Shown here in pieces: positions 25,089 through 34,309 of a stretch of DNA of 50,876 nt (within the stretch, counting starts at the first letter, position 1; the number at the start of each line of letters is the position of its first letter). The translations under genes were made by a program, and so were the position numbers. The notes under the pieces were generated by a model. That model ran no database searches. It had not been told where the DNA came from and saw only the letters and a list, made by a program, of their open reading frames with translations. The stretch comes from Actinoplanes utahensis (GTDB taxonomy: Bacteria; Actinomycetota; Actinomycetes; Mycobacteriales; Micromonosporaceae): positions 1 to 50,876 of the forward strand of contig NZ_BOMZ01000049.1 of assembly GCF_016862455.1 (NCBI RefSeq), in the 5' to 3' direction.

Positions 25089-26554
25089 GGCTGCCCGCCG
25101 AGCAGCCGCGCGTCGTCCCACCACGGTGGCGTCTCGTCGGCCACCGGGCTGATCTCGAGAAGGGTCACCTCGTGCCGGGTGAGCGCGATCTCGATCTCCA
25201 CATGCCCGTCGGCGACGGGCAGGCGGCGGTGGGTGCGTGCCGGTTCGGCGGCCTCACGCAGCAGGTCCAGCTGCCGGGGCAGCGGTGACGCGGGCCGGCC
25301 CATCTCGCGCCACGCCGTCCACGCGTTGCCGTGGTCCTCGTCGACGGTGGACCGCATCAGGAAGGCGGCGTCACCGGCGATCGGGACGGAGAACCGCAGG
25401 TTGTGCGTGCGCGGCCCGGGTTCGGCGCCGGTGTGGTCGACCGGCGCCCAGGCGAGCACGGCGATCCGGCCGGTCTCGTCGGCGGTGATCACATGATCGT
25501 CGGAACGGGAGATCACCTGATCGCCCAGGCGTGCGGCGAAGGCGTACAGATGGAAGGTGGGTTTCTTGATCTGGCGGTGGGTCAGCAGGCCGAAACCGCC
25601 GTGGAACAGCGTGGTGGGGACACCCTGCTCCTCGAACATGTCGCTGAACGTCCAATAGGAGAACGAGTCGGCGTGGTCGCCGCCGAACGCGACGACCGGC
25701 GCCAGGTAGGCGGCGTGGAACGCGGTGTCGTGAATGGGGTTGTCCGGCCGGTAGGACGAGTTGAACTCGGTGATGTGCACCGGGAGCCCGGCCAGCGGTG
25801 TGCCCGCCAGTTGCCGGCGGGGCAGCGCGAACTGTTCCAGGAGCTGCGACGCGGGAGCCAGCGGTTGATAGACCCCGAACGGCACGTGCTGGGCGGGCCC
25901 GGAGGTGTACGCGTGCCGGCTCACGAAATCGATCGGCACATCGTTGTCGATCACGAAGTCGGCGAAGGTCTCCAGCCACTTGTCCGAGCCGGGGGAGATG
26001 GCCGGCCCGCCGACCTGGAGTTCCGCGTCGACGTCCTTGATCGTCTTGGCGGTGACCTCGTAGAGCCGGTGATAGGCGTCGGCGTCCGCGTCCTGCCAGA
26101 AATCGGTCAGGTTCGGCTCGTTCCACACCTCGATCGGCCATTGCCGGACCTCGGCGGCCCCGTATCGGTCGATCAGATGCGCGATCGTCGCCCGTACCAG
26201 ATCGGACCAGGCCGCATGGGAGCGCGGGGGAGTGACGTTGGCGCGCCACCAGAAGACCGTCTGGTCGCCGGAGGCGAGCCCGGACGGCATGAAGCCCAAT
26301 TCCAGGAACGGGCGGATGCCGAGTTCCAGGTACGCGTCGACGACCTGATCGAGATAGGTGAAGGAGTGCCGTACCCGCTCCTGACCGGTGTACGAATAGG
26401 GCTGGAAGACGCCCATGCCGTCGCTGAACAGCCCGTGCCCGCGGATGTGCCGGAAACCGATCTCCCGTTGGACCAGCGCGAGCGACTCCTGATGGTCGCG
26501 GCGCAGCGCGAGGTCCATCCGGCCGGTGCCGACACAGGCGCGCCAGGCTTTCAC
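25085..26554 (-). CDS. GH39 beta-xylosidase
   Basis: A 489-residue (alpha/beta)8 glycosidase of family GH39, releasing xylose from xylo-oligosaccharides. The acid/base is E146 in V-W-N-E-P-N and the nucleophile E263 in I-T-E-F-N-S-S. The N-terminal F-R-H-I-R-G-H-G-L-F-S-D is the usual first strand. The C-terminal about 150 residues form the beta-sandwich domain. There is no signal peptide, which fits action on imported oligosaccharides. The GTG at 26554 overlaps the stop of the binding-protein gene. Confidence 0.9.
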   Translation of the reverse strand: MKAWRACVGTGRMDLALRRDHQESLALVQREIGFRHIRGHGLFSDGMGVFQPYSYTGQERVRHSFTYLDQVVDAYLELGIRPFLELGFMPSGLASGDQTVFWWRANVTPPRSHAAWSDLVRATIAHLIDRYGAAEVRQWPIEVWNEPNLTDFWQDADADAYHRLYEVTAKTIKDVDAELQVGGPAISPGSDKWLETFADFVIDNDVPIDFVSRHAYTSGPAQHVPFGVYQPLAPASQLLEQFALPRRQLAGTPLAGLPVHITEFNSSYRPDNPIHDTAFHAAYLAPVVAFGGDHADSFSYWTFSDMFEEQGVPTTLFHGGFGLLTHRQIKKPTFHLYAFAARLGDQVISRSDDHVITADETGRIAVLAWAPVDHTGAEPGPRTHNLRFSVPIAGDAAFLMRSTVDEDHGNAWTAWREMGRPASPLPRQLDLLREAAEPARTHRRLPVADGHVEIEIALTRHEVTLLEISPVADETPPWWDDARLLGGQP

Positions 26555-28194
26555 CCGTGCTCCTTCTTGTACCGCTCGTAGGCCTTGTTCACGATGTCGA
26601 GGTACTGCTGGGAGTTCTTCGCCTCGAGCTCCTTGACGTAGGCGTCCCATTCGCTGAGCGGCCGCTGCCCGAGCGCGAACTTCAGGGTGTTCTGGAAGAC
26701 GTGGTCCTGGAGCGCGGAATCCCAGAGGGTGACCTGCTCGCGCTCCTCGACCGACAGCGGCGCGGGCGGCGGGACCGGGCTGACCTGGCGTTTGTTCATC
26801 TCCGCCTGGAACGCCTTCTCCTCGTCGGTGAACTGCGAGTTGAGCATCGCGGTGCTGCCGCCGTACGCGAAGACGCCGTTGGAGAATCCGTAGTCGACCT
26901 GCAGATCCTTGGGCGCGTCCGGGTTGAGGCCGGCCCATTTGATGCCCGGGTCGAGCTGGAACGAGCCGTCGTCGACCTTGCCGGTGTAGGTCTGGCCCTC
27001 GATGCCCCACTTGCTGAACATCAGGCCCGCGTCGGAGTACCAGAGCCAGTCGATGAACTGCATCATCGCCACGAAGTTCTTCGACTCCCGCGCCTTCGAG
27101 GAGATCATGAGGCCGCTCTCCAGACGGCTCACCCCGGGCAGGACGGTGCCGGCCGGGCCGGTCGGCAGGATCAGTTTCGACACCTTCGCGCCGGGGACCT
27201 TGGCGACGTCCTTGCGCAGTTCGTTGACCAGGGTCTGCGCGTTCACCCCGATCACGAACGACTTGCCGTTGGCGAACTTCTGCCGGGCGATGTCGTCGGT
27301 CTGGGTGAAGCTCTCCGGATCGACCAGGCCCTCGCTGACCAGCTTGTGCAGGTACTCCAGCATGGCGCGGTACTCCGGCTGCGCCCCGGAGTACTCGAAC
27401 CGGCTCGTGGCCGCGTTCCAGTGGGTCGGCGTCCAGCCCCAGCCGGCGTGCGTGCCGTACGCGGCGCCGAGCAGGTTCAGCAGGTTGTTGGCGCCCGGCT
27501 GCGGGGGAGTGCTCCACCGGTCGGACAGCGGGTACAGGTCGGGGTGGGCCTTCTTCATCTCGCGCAGCATGTCCGCCACGTCGTCCCAGGTCTGCGGCGC
27601 GGGGAGCTTCAACTTCTCCATCACATCGGCACGGACCCCGAGCGAGTAGTCCTGCCAGGCGTTCTCGTGCAGCCCGGGCAGCAGGTAGTACTTGCCGTCC
27701 TCGGCCTTGAACCCGTCCAGGTTCGGCTGCAGGTTCCAGCGGGCGACCTTCTCGGTGTAGTTCGGCATCAGGTCGACGTAGTCGCTGACCGGCAGGATCG
27801 CCCCGCCCGCGATGAACGCCTCCTCCTGCGGGTGGTACGTCTTCGGGATGATGAACGGCGCGTCCCCGGCACTGACCATGACGCTGCGCTTCTGGTTGTA
27901 GTCGCTGCCCGGAACCGCCGTGCCCTCGAGGGTGACGTTGGTGCGCTTGGCCAACTCGGTGAAGAACGGCCAGTCCGCCTTGTACGGGTAGGCCTGGTTG
28001 CTGAGCATCAGGATCGAGAAGGTGAGCGGCTCGGTGGCCTTGAACTGGTCGCCGGCCTTGAACCCGTCCATGGCCCCGGCGCGCTTGTCGTCCAGGCCCT
28101 CCTTGCCGTTCTCGGCGTCGTCGCCGCATCCGGCGAGCCCGGCCACGGTGGCGGCGCCGGCGGCGGTCAGCAGGTGGCGTCTGGTCAGCTTCAT
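26551..28194 (-). CDS. LplA-type extracellular solute-binding lipoprotein
   Basis: A 547-residue sugar-binding lipoprotein of an ABC importer. The N terminus has T-R-R-H-L-L (Tat-like), a hydrophobic core and the lipobox L-A-G-C near residue 23. Its large size and motifs such as Y-H-P-Q-E-E, Y-Y-L-L-P-G and the C-terminal L-S-E-W-D-A-Y-V-K place it with LplA/YtcQ-type proteins that serve aldouronate or oligosaccharide uptake. AGGAG sits 8 bases before the ATG. It lies between the permeases and the glycosidases. Confidence 0.9.
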   Translation of the reverse strand: MKLTRRHLLTAAGAATVAGLAGCGDDAENGKEGLDDKRAGAMDGFKAGDQFKATEPLTFSILMLSNQAYPYKADWPFFTELAKRTNVTLEGTAVPGSDYNQKRSVMVSAGDAPFIIPKTYHPQEEAFIAGGAILPVSDYVDLMPNYTEKVARWNLQPNLDGFKAEDGKYYLLPGLHENAWQDYSLGVRADVMEKLKLPAPQTWDDVADMLREMKKAHPDLYPLSDRWSTPPQPGANNLLNLLGAAYGTHAGWGWTPTHWNAATSRFEYSGAQPEYRAMLEYLHKLVSEGLVDPESFTQTDDIARQKFANGKSFVIGVNAQTLVNELRKDVAKVPGAKVSKLILPTGPAGTVLPGVSRLESGLMISSKARESKNFVAMMQFIDWLWYSDAGLMFSKWGIEGQTYTGKVDDGSFQLDPGIKWAGLNPDAPKDLQVDYGFSNGVFAYGGSTAMLNSQFTDEEKAFQAEMNKRQVSPVPPPAPLSVEEREQVTLWDSALQDHVFQNTLKFALGQRPLSEWDAYVKELEAKNSQQYLDIVNKAYERYKKEHG

Positions 28195-28206
28195 GGGGAT
28201 CCGCTC

Positions 28207-29076
28207 CTAGCCTTTGACGGCGCCGAGCATGACGCCGGAGACGAAGAATCGCTGGATGAAGGGGTAGACGAGCATGATCGGCAGCATGATCAGGACGATC
28301 GTGACGGCCTGGATGTTCGCCGCGATCTGCAGCGCGGCCTCGCTGGTCGCGGTGTTGTCGGTGCCGCCGGTCGCGCCGGCGATCAGGTTGCGCAGATAGA
28401 CGGTGACCGGGAACAGGCCCTGCCGGTCCATGTAGAGGAACCCGGCGAACCACGAGTTCCAGAACGACACCGCGTAGAACAGCAACATCGTGGCGAGCAC
28501 CGCCTTCGACAGCGGCAGCACGATTCGCAGCAGGGTGCCGTACGTGCCCGAGCCGTCGACCGCCGCGGCCTCCTCCAGTTCCGGCGGCAGGCTCTCGAAG
28601 AACGCCTTCATCACCAGCAGGTTGAAGACGCTTATCGCGTTCGGCAGCACGATCGCCCACAGGGTGTTGCGCAGGCCGAGCGAGCTGACCAGCACGTAGT
28701 TGGGGATCAGGCCGCCGTTGAAGAACATCGTGAACACCGCGATGCCGACCAGCACGGTGCGGCCGCGCAGCTCGCGTTTCGACAGCACGTAGGCGTAGCA
28801 GGTGGTCAGCACGAGGGCGATGACCGTCGCCACCACGGTGTAGACGACGGTGTTGCGGTAGTTGGCCCAGAAGACCGGATCCGACATCACCTTCTGGTAC
28901 GTGGTGAGGTTGAACCCTTTCGGCCACAGGACGACCTGGCCGGAGCGGATCTCCTGCTCGCCGCTGAACGACCGGGCCACGATGTTGACGAACGGGAACA
29001 GCGTCACCAGCACCACGCCGGTCAGAACGGCCGCGTTGGCCGCCTGGAACGCCCGGTACCCCCGGGTCGCGGTCAC
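28207..29076 (-). CDS. ABC sugar permease (YtcP/LplC-type)
   Basis: A 289-residue inner-membrane permease with six membrane segments. The EAA loop that contacts the ATPase reads E-E-A-A-A-V-D-G-S-G followed by I-V-L-P-L. F-F-N-G-G-L-I-P-N-Y is typical of the YtcP/LplC subgroup. The GTG at 29076 overlaps the stop of the first permease gene; a GTG one codon earlier is possible. No ATP-binding subunit is encoded in the operon, so a shared MsiK-like ATPase elsewhere is expected. Confidence 0.9.
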   Translation of the reverse strand: MTATRGYRAFQAANAAVLTGVVLVTLFPFVNIVARSFSGEQEIRSGQVVLWPKGFNLTTYQKVMSDPVFWANYRNTVVYTVVATVIALVLTTCYAYVLSKRELRGRTVLVGIAVFTMFFNGGLIPNYVLVSSLGLRNTLWAIVLPNAISVFNLLVMKAFFESLPPELEEAAAVDGSGTYGTLLRIVLPLSKAVLATMLLFYAVSFWNSWFAGFLYMDRQGLFPVTVYLRNLIAGATGGTDNTATSEAALQIAANIQAVTIVLIMLPIMLVYPFIQRFFVSGVMLGAVKG

Positions 29077-30029
29077 CACAGGCTCGTCCCGACCGTGCGC
29101 CGGGACAGGGTGTTCGCGCCGAGCACCAGGAACAGCCCGATCAGCGCCTCGAACAGGCCGATCGCGGCGGCGTAGCTGAAGCTGCCGGACACGATGCCGA
29201 CCCGGTACAGGTACGTGGAGACGACGTCGGCGGTCTCGAAGGTGAGCGGGTTGTAGAGCAGCAGCACCTTCTCGAAGCCGACGGCCAGGAACGTGCCGAT
29301 GTTCAGGATCAGCAGCGTGATCATGGTGGGCGCGATGCCGGGCAGGGTCACGTGCCAGGTCTGCCGCCAGCGGTTCGCGCCGTCGACCTTCGCCTGGTCG
29401 TACAGGTCGGTGTCGATCGTGGTGAGCGCCGCGAGGTAGAGGATCGTGCCCCAGCCGACGGTCTGCCACACCTCCGACGACACGTAGAGGGTGCGGAACC
29501 AGCCCGGCTCCTGGATGAACGCGACCGGATCCCGCCCCAGGGCCTGGAGACCCTGGTTGATCACGCCGTCCACCGCGACGGTCTGCAGGATCAGGCCGGC
29601 GACGACCACGATCGACAGGAAGTGCGGCAGGTATGACACGGTCTGCACGAACCCTTTGAGCCAGCGGGTGCGGACCTCGTTGAGCAGCAGGGCCAGGACG
29701 ATCGGCAGCGGGAAGCAGAACAGCAGGGTGAGCGCGCCGAGCACCGCCGTGTTCGTGAAGACCTGCCAGAACGTCGGGTCGCCCAGGAACATCGTGAAGT
29801 ACCGCAGCCCCACCCACTGCTCACCGAACAGATCACCGCCGGGCTGATAGCGCCGGAACGCGATGACGTTCCCCAGCATCGGCAGATACCGGAAGACCAG
29901 AAAGAACAGCAGCGGGAGTACGGCCAGCGAGTACAACTGCCAGTCCCGGCGCAGCGGCCGTCGCTTCCGCCGCACCGGCGGACCGGGGGCCGGAGCGTCC
30001 TTCACCTCTTTGCTCAACGTGACAACCAT
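29073..30029 (-). CDS. ABC sugar permease (LplB-type)
   Basis: A 318-residue permease that opens the operon. A basic N-terminal tail (R-R-K-R-R-P-L-R-R) precedes six membrane segments. The EAA loop is Y-D-Q-A-K-V-D-G-A-N followed by L-P-G-I. W-V-G-L-R-Y-F and Y-L-P-H-F-L-S are subgroup marks of LplB. The ATG at 30029 lies downstream of a good promoter and a candidate operator. It pairs with the next permease through a 4-base overlap. Confidence 0.9.
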   Translation of the reverse strand: MVVTLSKEVKDAPAPGPPVRRKRRPLRRDWQLYSLAVLPLLFFLVFRYLPMLGNVIAFRRYQPGGDLFGEQWVGLRYFTMFLGDPTFWQVFTNTAVLGALTLLFCFPLPIVLALLLNEVRTRWLKGFVQTVSYLPHFLSIVVVAGLILQTVAVDGVINQGLQALGRDPVAFIQEPGWFRTLYVSSEVWQTVGWGTILYLAALTTIDTDLYDQAKVDGANRWRQTWHVTLPGIAPTMITLLILNIGTFLAVGFEKVLLLYNPLTFETADVVSTYLYRVGIVSGSFSYAAAIGLFEALIGLFLVLGANTLSRRTVGTSLW

Positions 30030-30047
30030 GAATGTCTCGACCGTCCA

Positions 30048-30064
30048 GTTTCCGAAAGTTTCAT
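30048..30064 (-). promoter_or_regulatory. candidate LacI-family operator
   Basis: The minus strand reads GATGAAACTTTCGGAAAC, containing the GAAAC/TTTCG pattern found in operators of actinobacterial xylose/xylan LacI regulators such as BxlR. It lies about 20 bp after the predicted transcription start of the transporter operon, where a bound repressor would block RNA polymerase. Binding by the divergently encoded LacI protein is inference. Confidence 0.55.
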
Positions 30065-30089
30065 CGATGGACCGGTATCTCTGGCGGCG

Positions 30090-30118
30090 AACGTAAGTCC
30101 GTTACGAATTCATGTCAA
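30090..30118 (-). promoter_or_regulatory. predicted promoter of the transporter operon
   Basis: On the minus strand a perfect -35 TTGACA (30118-30113) is followed after 17 bases by TACGTT (30095-30090) as a -10 with the three key bases conserved. Transcription would begin near 30083, giving a leader of about 54 bases before the ATG at 30029. Confidence 0.55.
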
Positions 30119-30243
30119 GGCTCCTCATCGCGCTCACTGGAAGCAGATCAACAGTGGACTACGTCGATGTCCTGACGGTATGGTCCGGATCTGATCGAAC
30201 GAAAAGCCGGTCGCAACTACCGACAGGGGCGCGTGATGTTTCG

Positions 30244-31281
30244 ATGACTTCTGACAAGGCCGGGACCCCCGCGACCATCGCGCTCATCGCCACCGAGGTC
30301 GGCGTGTCCATCACGACCGTCTCCAAGGTCCTCAACGGGCGAACCGACGTGGCCGCGCAGACCCGGGCCCGGGTCGAGGCCAGCCTCGCCGAACACGGCT
30401 ACCGCCGTCGCTCTCGCCGGCCGCCCGCCGTCACCGGCCACATCGACCTGGTCTTCCACGAGTTCGACGCGGCCTGGGCGATGGAGGTGTTGCGCGGCGT
30501 CGAGGCGGTCACCTCACCGGCCCGCGTCGAACTGGTCATCTCCCAGCTGGACGGCAGCCACCGGCCGCCCCGGCACTGGGCCGACGACGTGCTCGCCCGC
30601 AATCCCCTCGGCGTGCTGCTGGTGCTCTGCCACCCCACCGAGTCGCAGCGACGGCAGTTGCACCGGCAGCGGATCCCGTTCGTCGTGCTGGACACCGACA
30701 GCGCCACCGAGTCCTCGGTGCCGACCGTCGGCTCCAACAACTTCAACGGCGGCCTGCTCGCCACCCGGCACCTGCTCGACCTGGGCCACCGCCGGATCGC
30801 GGTGATCTCCGGGCCCGCCGACGTCCTGTGCAGCCGGGCCCGGGTCGCCGGGTACCGGTCGGCACTCGACGAGGCGGGGCTGCCGGCCGAGCCGGGACTG
30901 ATCAGATACGGCCATTTCACCGGGGAGACCGGCTATGAGCACGGGCTCGACCTGCTCGACCGTTCCGACCGGCCGACAGCGGTCTTCGCCGGCTCCGACA
31001 TGCAGGCGATGGGGCTGATCCGGGCGGCCCGGCGACTCGGGCTGCGGGTGCCGGCGGATCTGTCGGTCGTCGGTTACGACAACGTGCCGATGGCCGAGTG
31101 GTCGGCGACCCCGCTGACCACCGTCGACCAGCACGTCCAGGACATGGCGGGGACGGCCACCCGGATGCTGCTCGACCTGGCGCGCGGCGTGGCCGTACCG
31201 ATGACCAGGATCGATCTCGTCACCGAACTCGTCGTCCGGGAGAGCACCGCCCGTTGGGAACCCCGTGATGCAACCGCCTGA
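30244..31281 (+). CDS. LacI-family transcriptional regulator
   Basis: A 345-residue repressor. The helix-turn-helix reads A-T-E-V-G-V-S-I-T-T-V-S-K-V-L-N-G-R, and the hinge E-A-S-L-A-E-H-G-Y-R-R follows. The rest is a periplasmic-binding-protein-like sugar domain, including S-V-V-G-Y-D-N-V-P and T-T-V-D-Q-H. The ATG at 30244 is chosen because sequence before it is not family-like. It diverges from the transporter operon and overlaps the acetylxylan esterase by 14 bases, so it likely controls both in response to a xylan-derived sugar. Confidence 0.9.
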   Translation: MTSDKAGTPATIALIATEVGVSITTVSKVLNGRTDVAAQTRARVEASLAEHGYRRRSRRPPAVTGHIDLVFHEFDAAWAMEVLRGVEAVTSPARVELVISQLDGSHRPPRHWADDVLARNPLGVLLVLCHPTESQRRQLHRQRIPFVVLDTDSATESSVPTVGSNNFNGGLLATRHLLDLGHRRIAVISGPADVLCSRARVAGYRSALDEAGLPAEPGLIRYGHFTGETGYEHGLDLLDRSDRPTAVFAGSDMQAMGLIRAARRLGLRVPADLSVVGYDNVPMAEWSATPLTTVDQHVQDMAGTATRMLLDLARGVAVPMTRIDLVTELVVRESTARWEPRDATA

Positions 31282-32272
31282 CTTCGACACGTTCTGGCGC
31301 ACCACCCTCGCCGAGTCCGCCGGGCCGATCGTCCTCGACGTCCGTCCCGTGCCGAACGATCTGGACCTGCTGGACTGCTGGGACGTGACGTTCGGCGGGT
31401 TCGGCGGGCATCCGGTCCGCGCCTGGTACACCCGTCCCGCCGGGCACACCGAACCGCTGCCCGCGATCGTCGAGTACGCCGGGTACGGCCGCGGGCGCGG
31501 GCTCCCGCACGAACGCCTGACCTGGCCGGCCGCCGGATACGCGCACCTGCTCATGGACAACCGTGGCCAGGGCGACCAGTACGGCTCCGGCGGGGACACC
31601 CCGGATCCCGCCGGGGTCGCGCTCGGCGGTCCGGGCCCGGTCACCCGGGGGATCCTGTCGCCCGCCGACTACTACTACCGCCGTCTCATCGCCGACGCGG
31701 TCCGTGCCGTCCATGCGGTGCGGGAACTGCCCGGCGCCGACCCGGACCGCGTCGCGGTCGTCGGCAACAGCCAGGGCGGGCTGCTCGCGCTCGCCGCCGC
31801 CGGGCTGATCCCGGATCTGGCTGCCGCCCTGGTGTCCGCGCCGTTCCTCTGCGACATCGAACGCGGCGTCGAACACGCCAGCGGGCCGCCGTACGCGGAG
31901 ATCTCCGCGTACCTGGCCGTGCACCGGGACGCGGAGGAGGCCGTCTGGCGCACCCTGTCATATGTCGACGGGGTGAGCTTCGCCCGGCGAGCGACCGCGC
32001 CGGGCCACTTCGGGATCGGGCTGCGGGACACCGTCTGCCCGCCGGTCACCGGCCGGACCGCGTACGAGCAGTACGGCGCCGCCGCGCCCGTACGGCCCAC
32101 ACGGGCCAAGCACGAGTACCGGTTCAACGGCCACGAGCACGGCGAGGCGTACCACGTGCGGCATCAGTTGCGCTGGCTCGCCCGTACCCTCGCGGCTCCG
32201 GGGGCCTCTCCCACCGCGGACCGCGCCCTTGACGCTCAGGGTGCGGGCCGGCGAGCCGATCTTCATGGGTGA
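31268..32272 (+). CDS. CE7 acetylxylan esterase / cephalosporin-C deacetylase
   Basis: A 334-residue alpha/beta hydrolase that removes acetyl groups from xylo-oligosaccharides. CE7 landmarks are N-R-G-Q-G (oxyanion motif), G-N-S168-Q-G-G with the nucleophile, and N-G-H-E-H-G with the catalytic His. F-D-T-F-W and the tandem Y-Y-Y-R are also family-typical. It has no signal peptide, so it acts inside the cell. The ATG at 31268 overlaps the LacI stop; a GTG at 31265 is possible. The last about 20 residues are longer than usual and low in hydrophobics. Confidence 0.9.
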   Translation: MQPPDFDTFWRTTLAESAGPIVLDVRPVPNDLDLLDCWDVTFGGFGGHPVRAWYTRPAGHTEPLPAIVEYAGYGRGRGLPHERLTWPAAGYAHLLMDNRGQGDQYGSGGDTPDPAGVALGGPGPVTRGILSPADYYYRRLIADAVRAVHAVRELPGADPDRVAVVGNSQGGLLALAAAGLIPDLAAALVSAPFLCDIERGVEHASGPPYAEISAYLAVHRDAEEAVWRTLSYVDGVSFARRATAPGHFGIGLRDTVCPPVTGRTAYEQYGAAAPVRPTRAKHEYRFNGHEHGEAYHVRHQLRWLARTLAAPGASPTADRALDAQGAGRRADLHG

Positions 32273-32341
32273 GGGCGGCAGAAGCCCTGTTCGAACCGCC
32301 CGGCCCTGGTGGCCGGGGGCGAAGGGGAGTCGAGGGTCTCC

Positions 32342-33961
32342 GTGGTCGAGTCGGGCACGTCCGCGCCACAGTCGGGTGGCTGGTTCGCCGGGCTGAGCGT
32401 CAACGTCAAGTTCCTCAGCGCCGTCACGGTCGCCGCGCTGGTCGCCGTGGTCGTCGGACTGCTGGGACTGAACGGGATGAGCCGCGCCAACGACGGCGCC
32501 CGGGAGATCTACAACGGCAACCTGGCCAGTGTGGCGGCACTCGGTGACCTGAAGGCGTCGGTCCTGCAGACCCGCCTGACCATCACCAACCACGCGTTGT
32601 CCCGCGACGACACCACCCAGGCGAAGTACCTTCAGGCGCTGGCCGACGACCAGAAGGCGGCGGAGGCGGCCTTCATCGCCTACCGCGACAGCGATCCCGC
32701 CGTGGACTCCGCCGCGATCGACGAGCTCTACGCCGACTTCATGGAGCTGGAGGAGATCGCCGCGAACAAGCTGATCCCGGCCAGCCAGCGCGACGACGTC
32801 ACCGCCTGGCAGAAGATCCGCGATGCGGAGATCAGCCCGCTGATGGCCGAGGCGATGCAGGACATCGCCGACATGACCGCCGCCGAGTCCGCCGACGCCG
32901 CGAACACCGCCGCGGAGACCGACGACTCCTACACCGGCAACCGCACCCTCGTCCTCGTCCTCCTGCTGATCGGGCTGCTGCTCGCGATCGGGCTGGCCGT
33001 CTTCATGGCCCGCGGCATCGTCCGCTCGCTGCACCGCGTCACCGACGTCTGCGAAAGCCTGGCCGCCGGCGACCTCACCCACACCACCGGCCTGACCAGC
33101 AGCGACGAACCCGGCCGGATGGGCCGCGCCCTGGACACCGCGATCGCCAGCCTGCGCCGGACCGTCACCACGATCGGCGGCTCCGCCGTCGAACTGGCCG
33201 GCGCCTCCCGCGAACTCACCACCGTCAGCGCCGACCTCCAGGCCGGCGCCGCCGACGCCGCCGCCAAGGCGGGCACCGCCTCGCACGGCTCCGAACAGGT
33301 CAACGCCGGCGTGCAGTCGATCGCCGCGGGCGCCGAGCAGATGAGCGCCTCGATCACGGAGATCGCCAGCAACGCCGGGCAGGCCGCGCAGGTCGCCCAG
33401 CAGGCGATGGCCGTCGCCCGCCGCACCACCGACCAGGTCGCCCAGCTGGGCGCCGCCAGCGCCGAGATCGGCGACGTGGTCCGGCTGATCACCAGCATCG
33501 CCGAGCAGACCAACCTGCTCGCCCTGAACGCCACCATCGAGGCCGCCCGCGCCGGCGAACTCGGCAAGGGCTTCGCCGTGGTCGCCGGCGAGGTGAAGGA
33601 ACTGGCCCAGCAGACCGCCAAGGCCACCGACGAGATCACCAGCCGGATCGAGGCGATCCAGGCGTCCAGCGGCAGCGCGGCCCACGCGATCGGCGAGATC
33701 ACCGCCGTCATCCAGCAGATCAGCGACTACACCACGACCATCGCCTCGGCCGTCGAGGAGCAGACCGCCACCACCGCCGAGATGAGCCGTTCCGTCGCCG
33801 ACACCGCCGCCAACAGCGGCGACGTCGCCGCCACCGTCTCCGGCGTGGCCGCCGTGGCCGGCGCCACCGCGGCCGGCGCCGACACGACCCAGCAGGCCGC
33901 CGCCGACCTGACCCGCCTGTCCGGCGAACTCACCGCGCTGGTCGGCCAGTTCCGCCACTGA
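32342..33961 (+). CDS. methyl-accepting chemotaxis protein
   Basis: A 539-residue chemoreceptor. A first membrane helix (about 20-40) and a second (about 200-220) bracket a four-helix-bundle ligand domain. HAMP follows (R-G-I-V-R-S-L-H-R-V). The signalling domain ends in the conserved hairpin tip I-A-E-Q-T-N-L-L-A-L-N-A-T-I-E-A-A-R-A-G. Several Ala/Glu/Gln heptads are likely methylation sites. The GTG at 32342 has GAGGG 5 bases before it; GTG 32309 is an alternative. No che gene is nearby, so the kinase array must be encoded elsewhere. The protein implies motility. Confidence 0.93.
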   Translation: MVESGTSAPQSGGWFAGLSVNVKFLSAVTVAALVAVVVGLLGLNGMSRANDGAREIYNGNLASVAALGDLKASVLQTRLTITNHALSRDDTTQAKYLQALADDQKAAEAAFIAYRDSDPAVDSAAIDELYADFMELEEIAANKLIPASQRDDVTAWQKIRDAEISPLMAEAMQDIADMTAAESADAANTAAETDDSYTGNRTLVLVLLLIGLLLAIGLAVFMARGIVRSLHRVTDVCESLAAGDLTHTTGLTSSDEPGRMGRALDTAIASLRRTVTTIGGSAVELAGASRELTTVSADLQAGAADAAAKAGTASHGSEQVNAGVQSIAAGAEQMSASITEIASNAGQAAQVAQQAMAVARRTTDQVAQLGAASAEIGDVVRLITSIAEQTNLLALNATIEAARAGELGKGFAVVAGEVKELAQQTAKATDEITSRIEAIQASSGSAAHAIGEITAVIQQISDYTTTIASAVEEQTATTAEMSRSVADTAANSGDVAATVSGVAAVAGATAAGADTTQQAAADLTRLSGELTALVGQFRH

Positions 33962-33991
33962 CCGATCGCCTCCGGTCGACCGACGGGATCG

Positions 33992-34007
33992 CGGGACCCG
34001 TGTCCCG
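33992..34007. terminator. short hairpin between convergent genes
   Basis: CGGGAC and GTCCCG flank a CCGT loop, 30 bp after the chemoreceptor stop and 12 bp before the end of the convergent small gene. The stem is short, and a second CGTGTCCCG nearby makes the fold uncertain. Confidence 0.45.
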
Positions 34008-34018
34008 TGTCCCGGGGG

Positions 34019-34309
34019 TCAGCCGACCAGGGCCCACCCGTACGGACGAGTGGTGTGGTTGCGGCGCGGCGGGTAGAGCAGGGCGACGACCTCGAGGGCC
34101 CAGCGCATGCGTGGCACGGCCAGCTCGGGATGGTCGCCGTATTCGGCGGCGACGTCGGCGGCACATCCGCGGACACCGCCGTGCGCGCGGACCGTGGCCC
34201 GGATGGCGTCCTCGACGACCTCGAAGGCCGGCCGGCTTCCGGTGGCCAGACCGGTGGTGAACAGGGCTTCCGCCCGGGCGGCGGTCAGTACGGGGGTCGT
34301 GGCGTTCAT
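34019..34309 (-). CDS. small hypothetical actinobacterial protein
   Basis: A 96-residue protein, mostly helical, with no signal peptide. The segment A-I-R-A-T-V-R-A-H-G-G-V-R-G-C-A-A-D-V-A-A-E followed by P-R-M-R-W-A resembles a helix-turn-helix-like group of uncharacterised actinobacterial proteins; I do not assign a function. A strong GGAGG lies 8 bases before the ATG at 34309. The 270 bp upstream to 34579 contains no other gene and presumably its promoter. Confidence 0.68.
   Translation of the reverse strand: MNATTPVLTAARAEALFTTGLATGSRPAFEVVEDAIRATVRAHGGVRGCAADVAAEYGDHPELAVPRMRWALEVVALLYPPRRNHTTRPYGWALVG

Noticed and set aside
14784..32272. Secondary-metabolite gene cluster spanning the reductases, methyltransferases and monooxygenases
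   Set aside because: No polyketide, peptide or terpene core synthase is present, and sugar-utilisation genes intervene; separate small operons explain the layout better.
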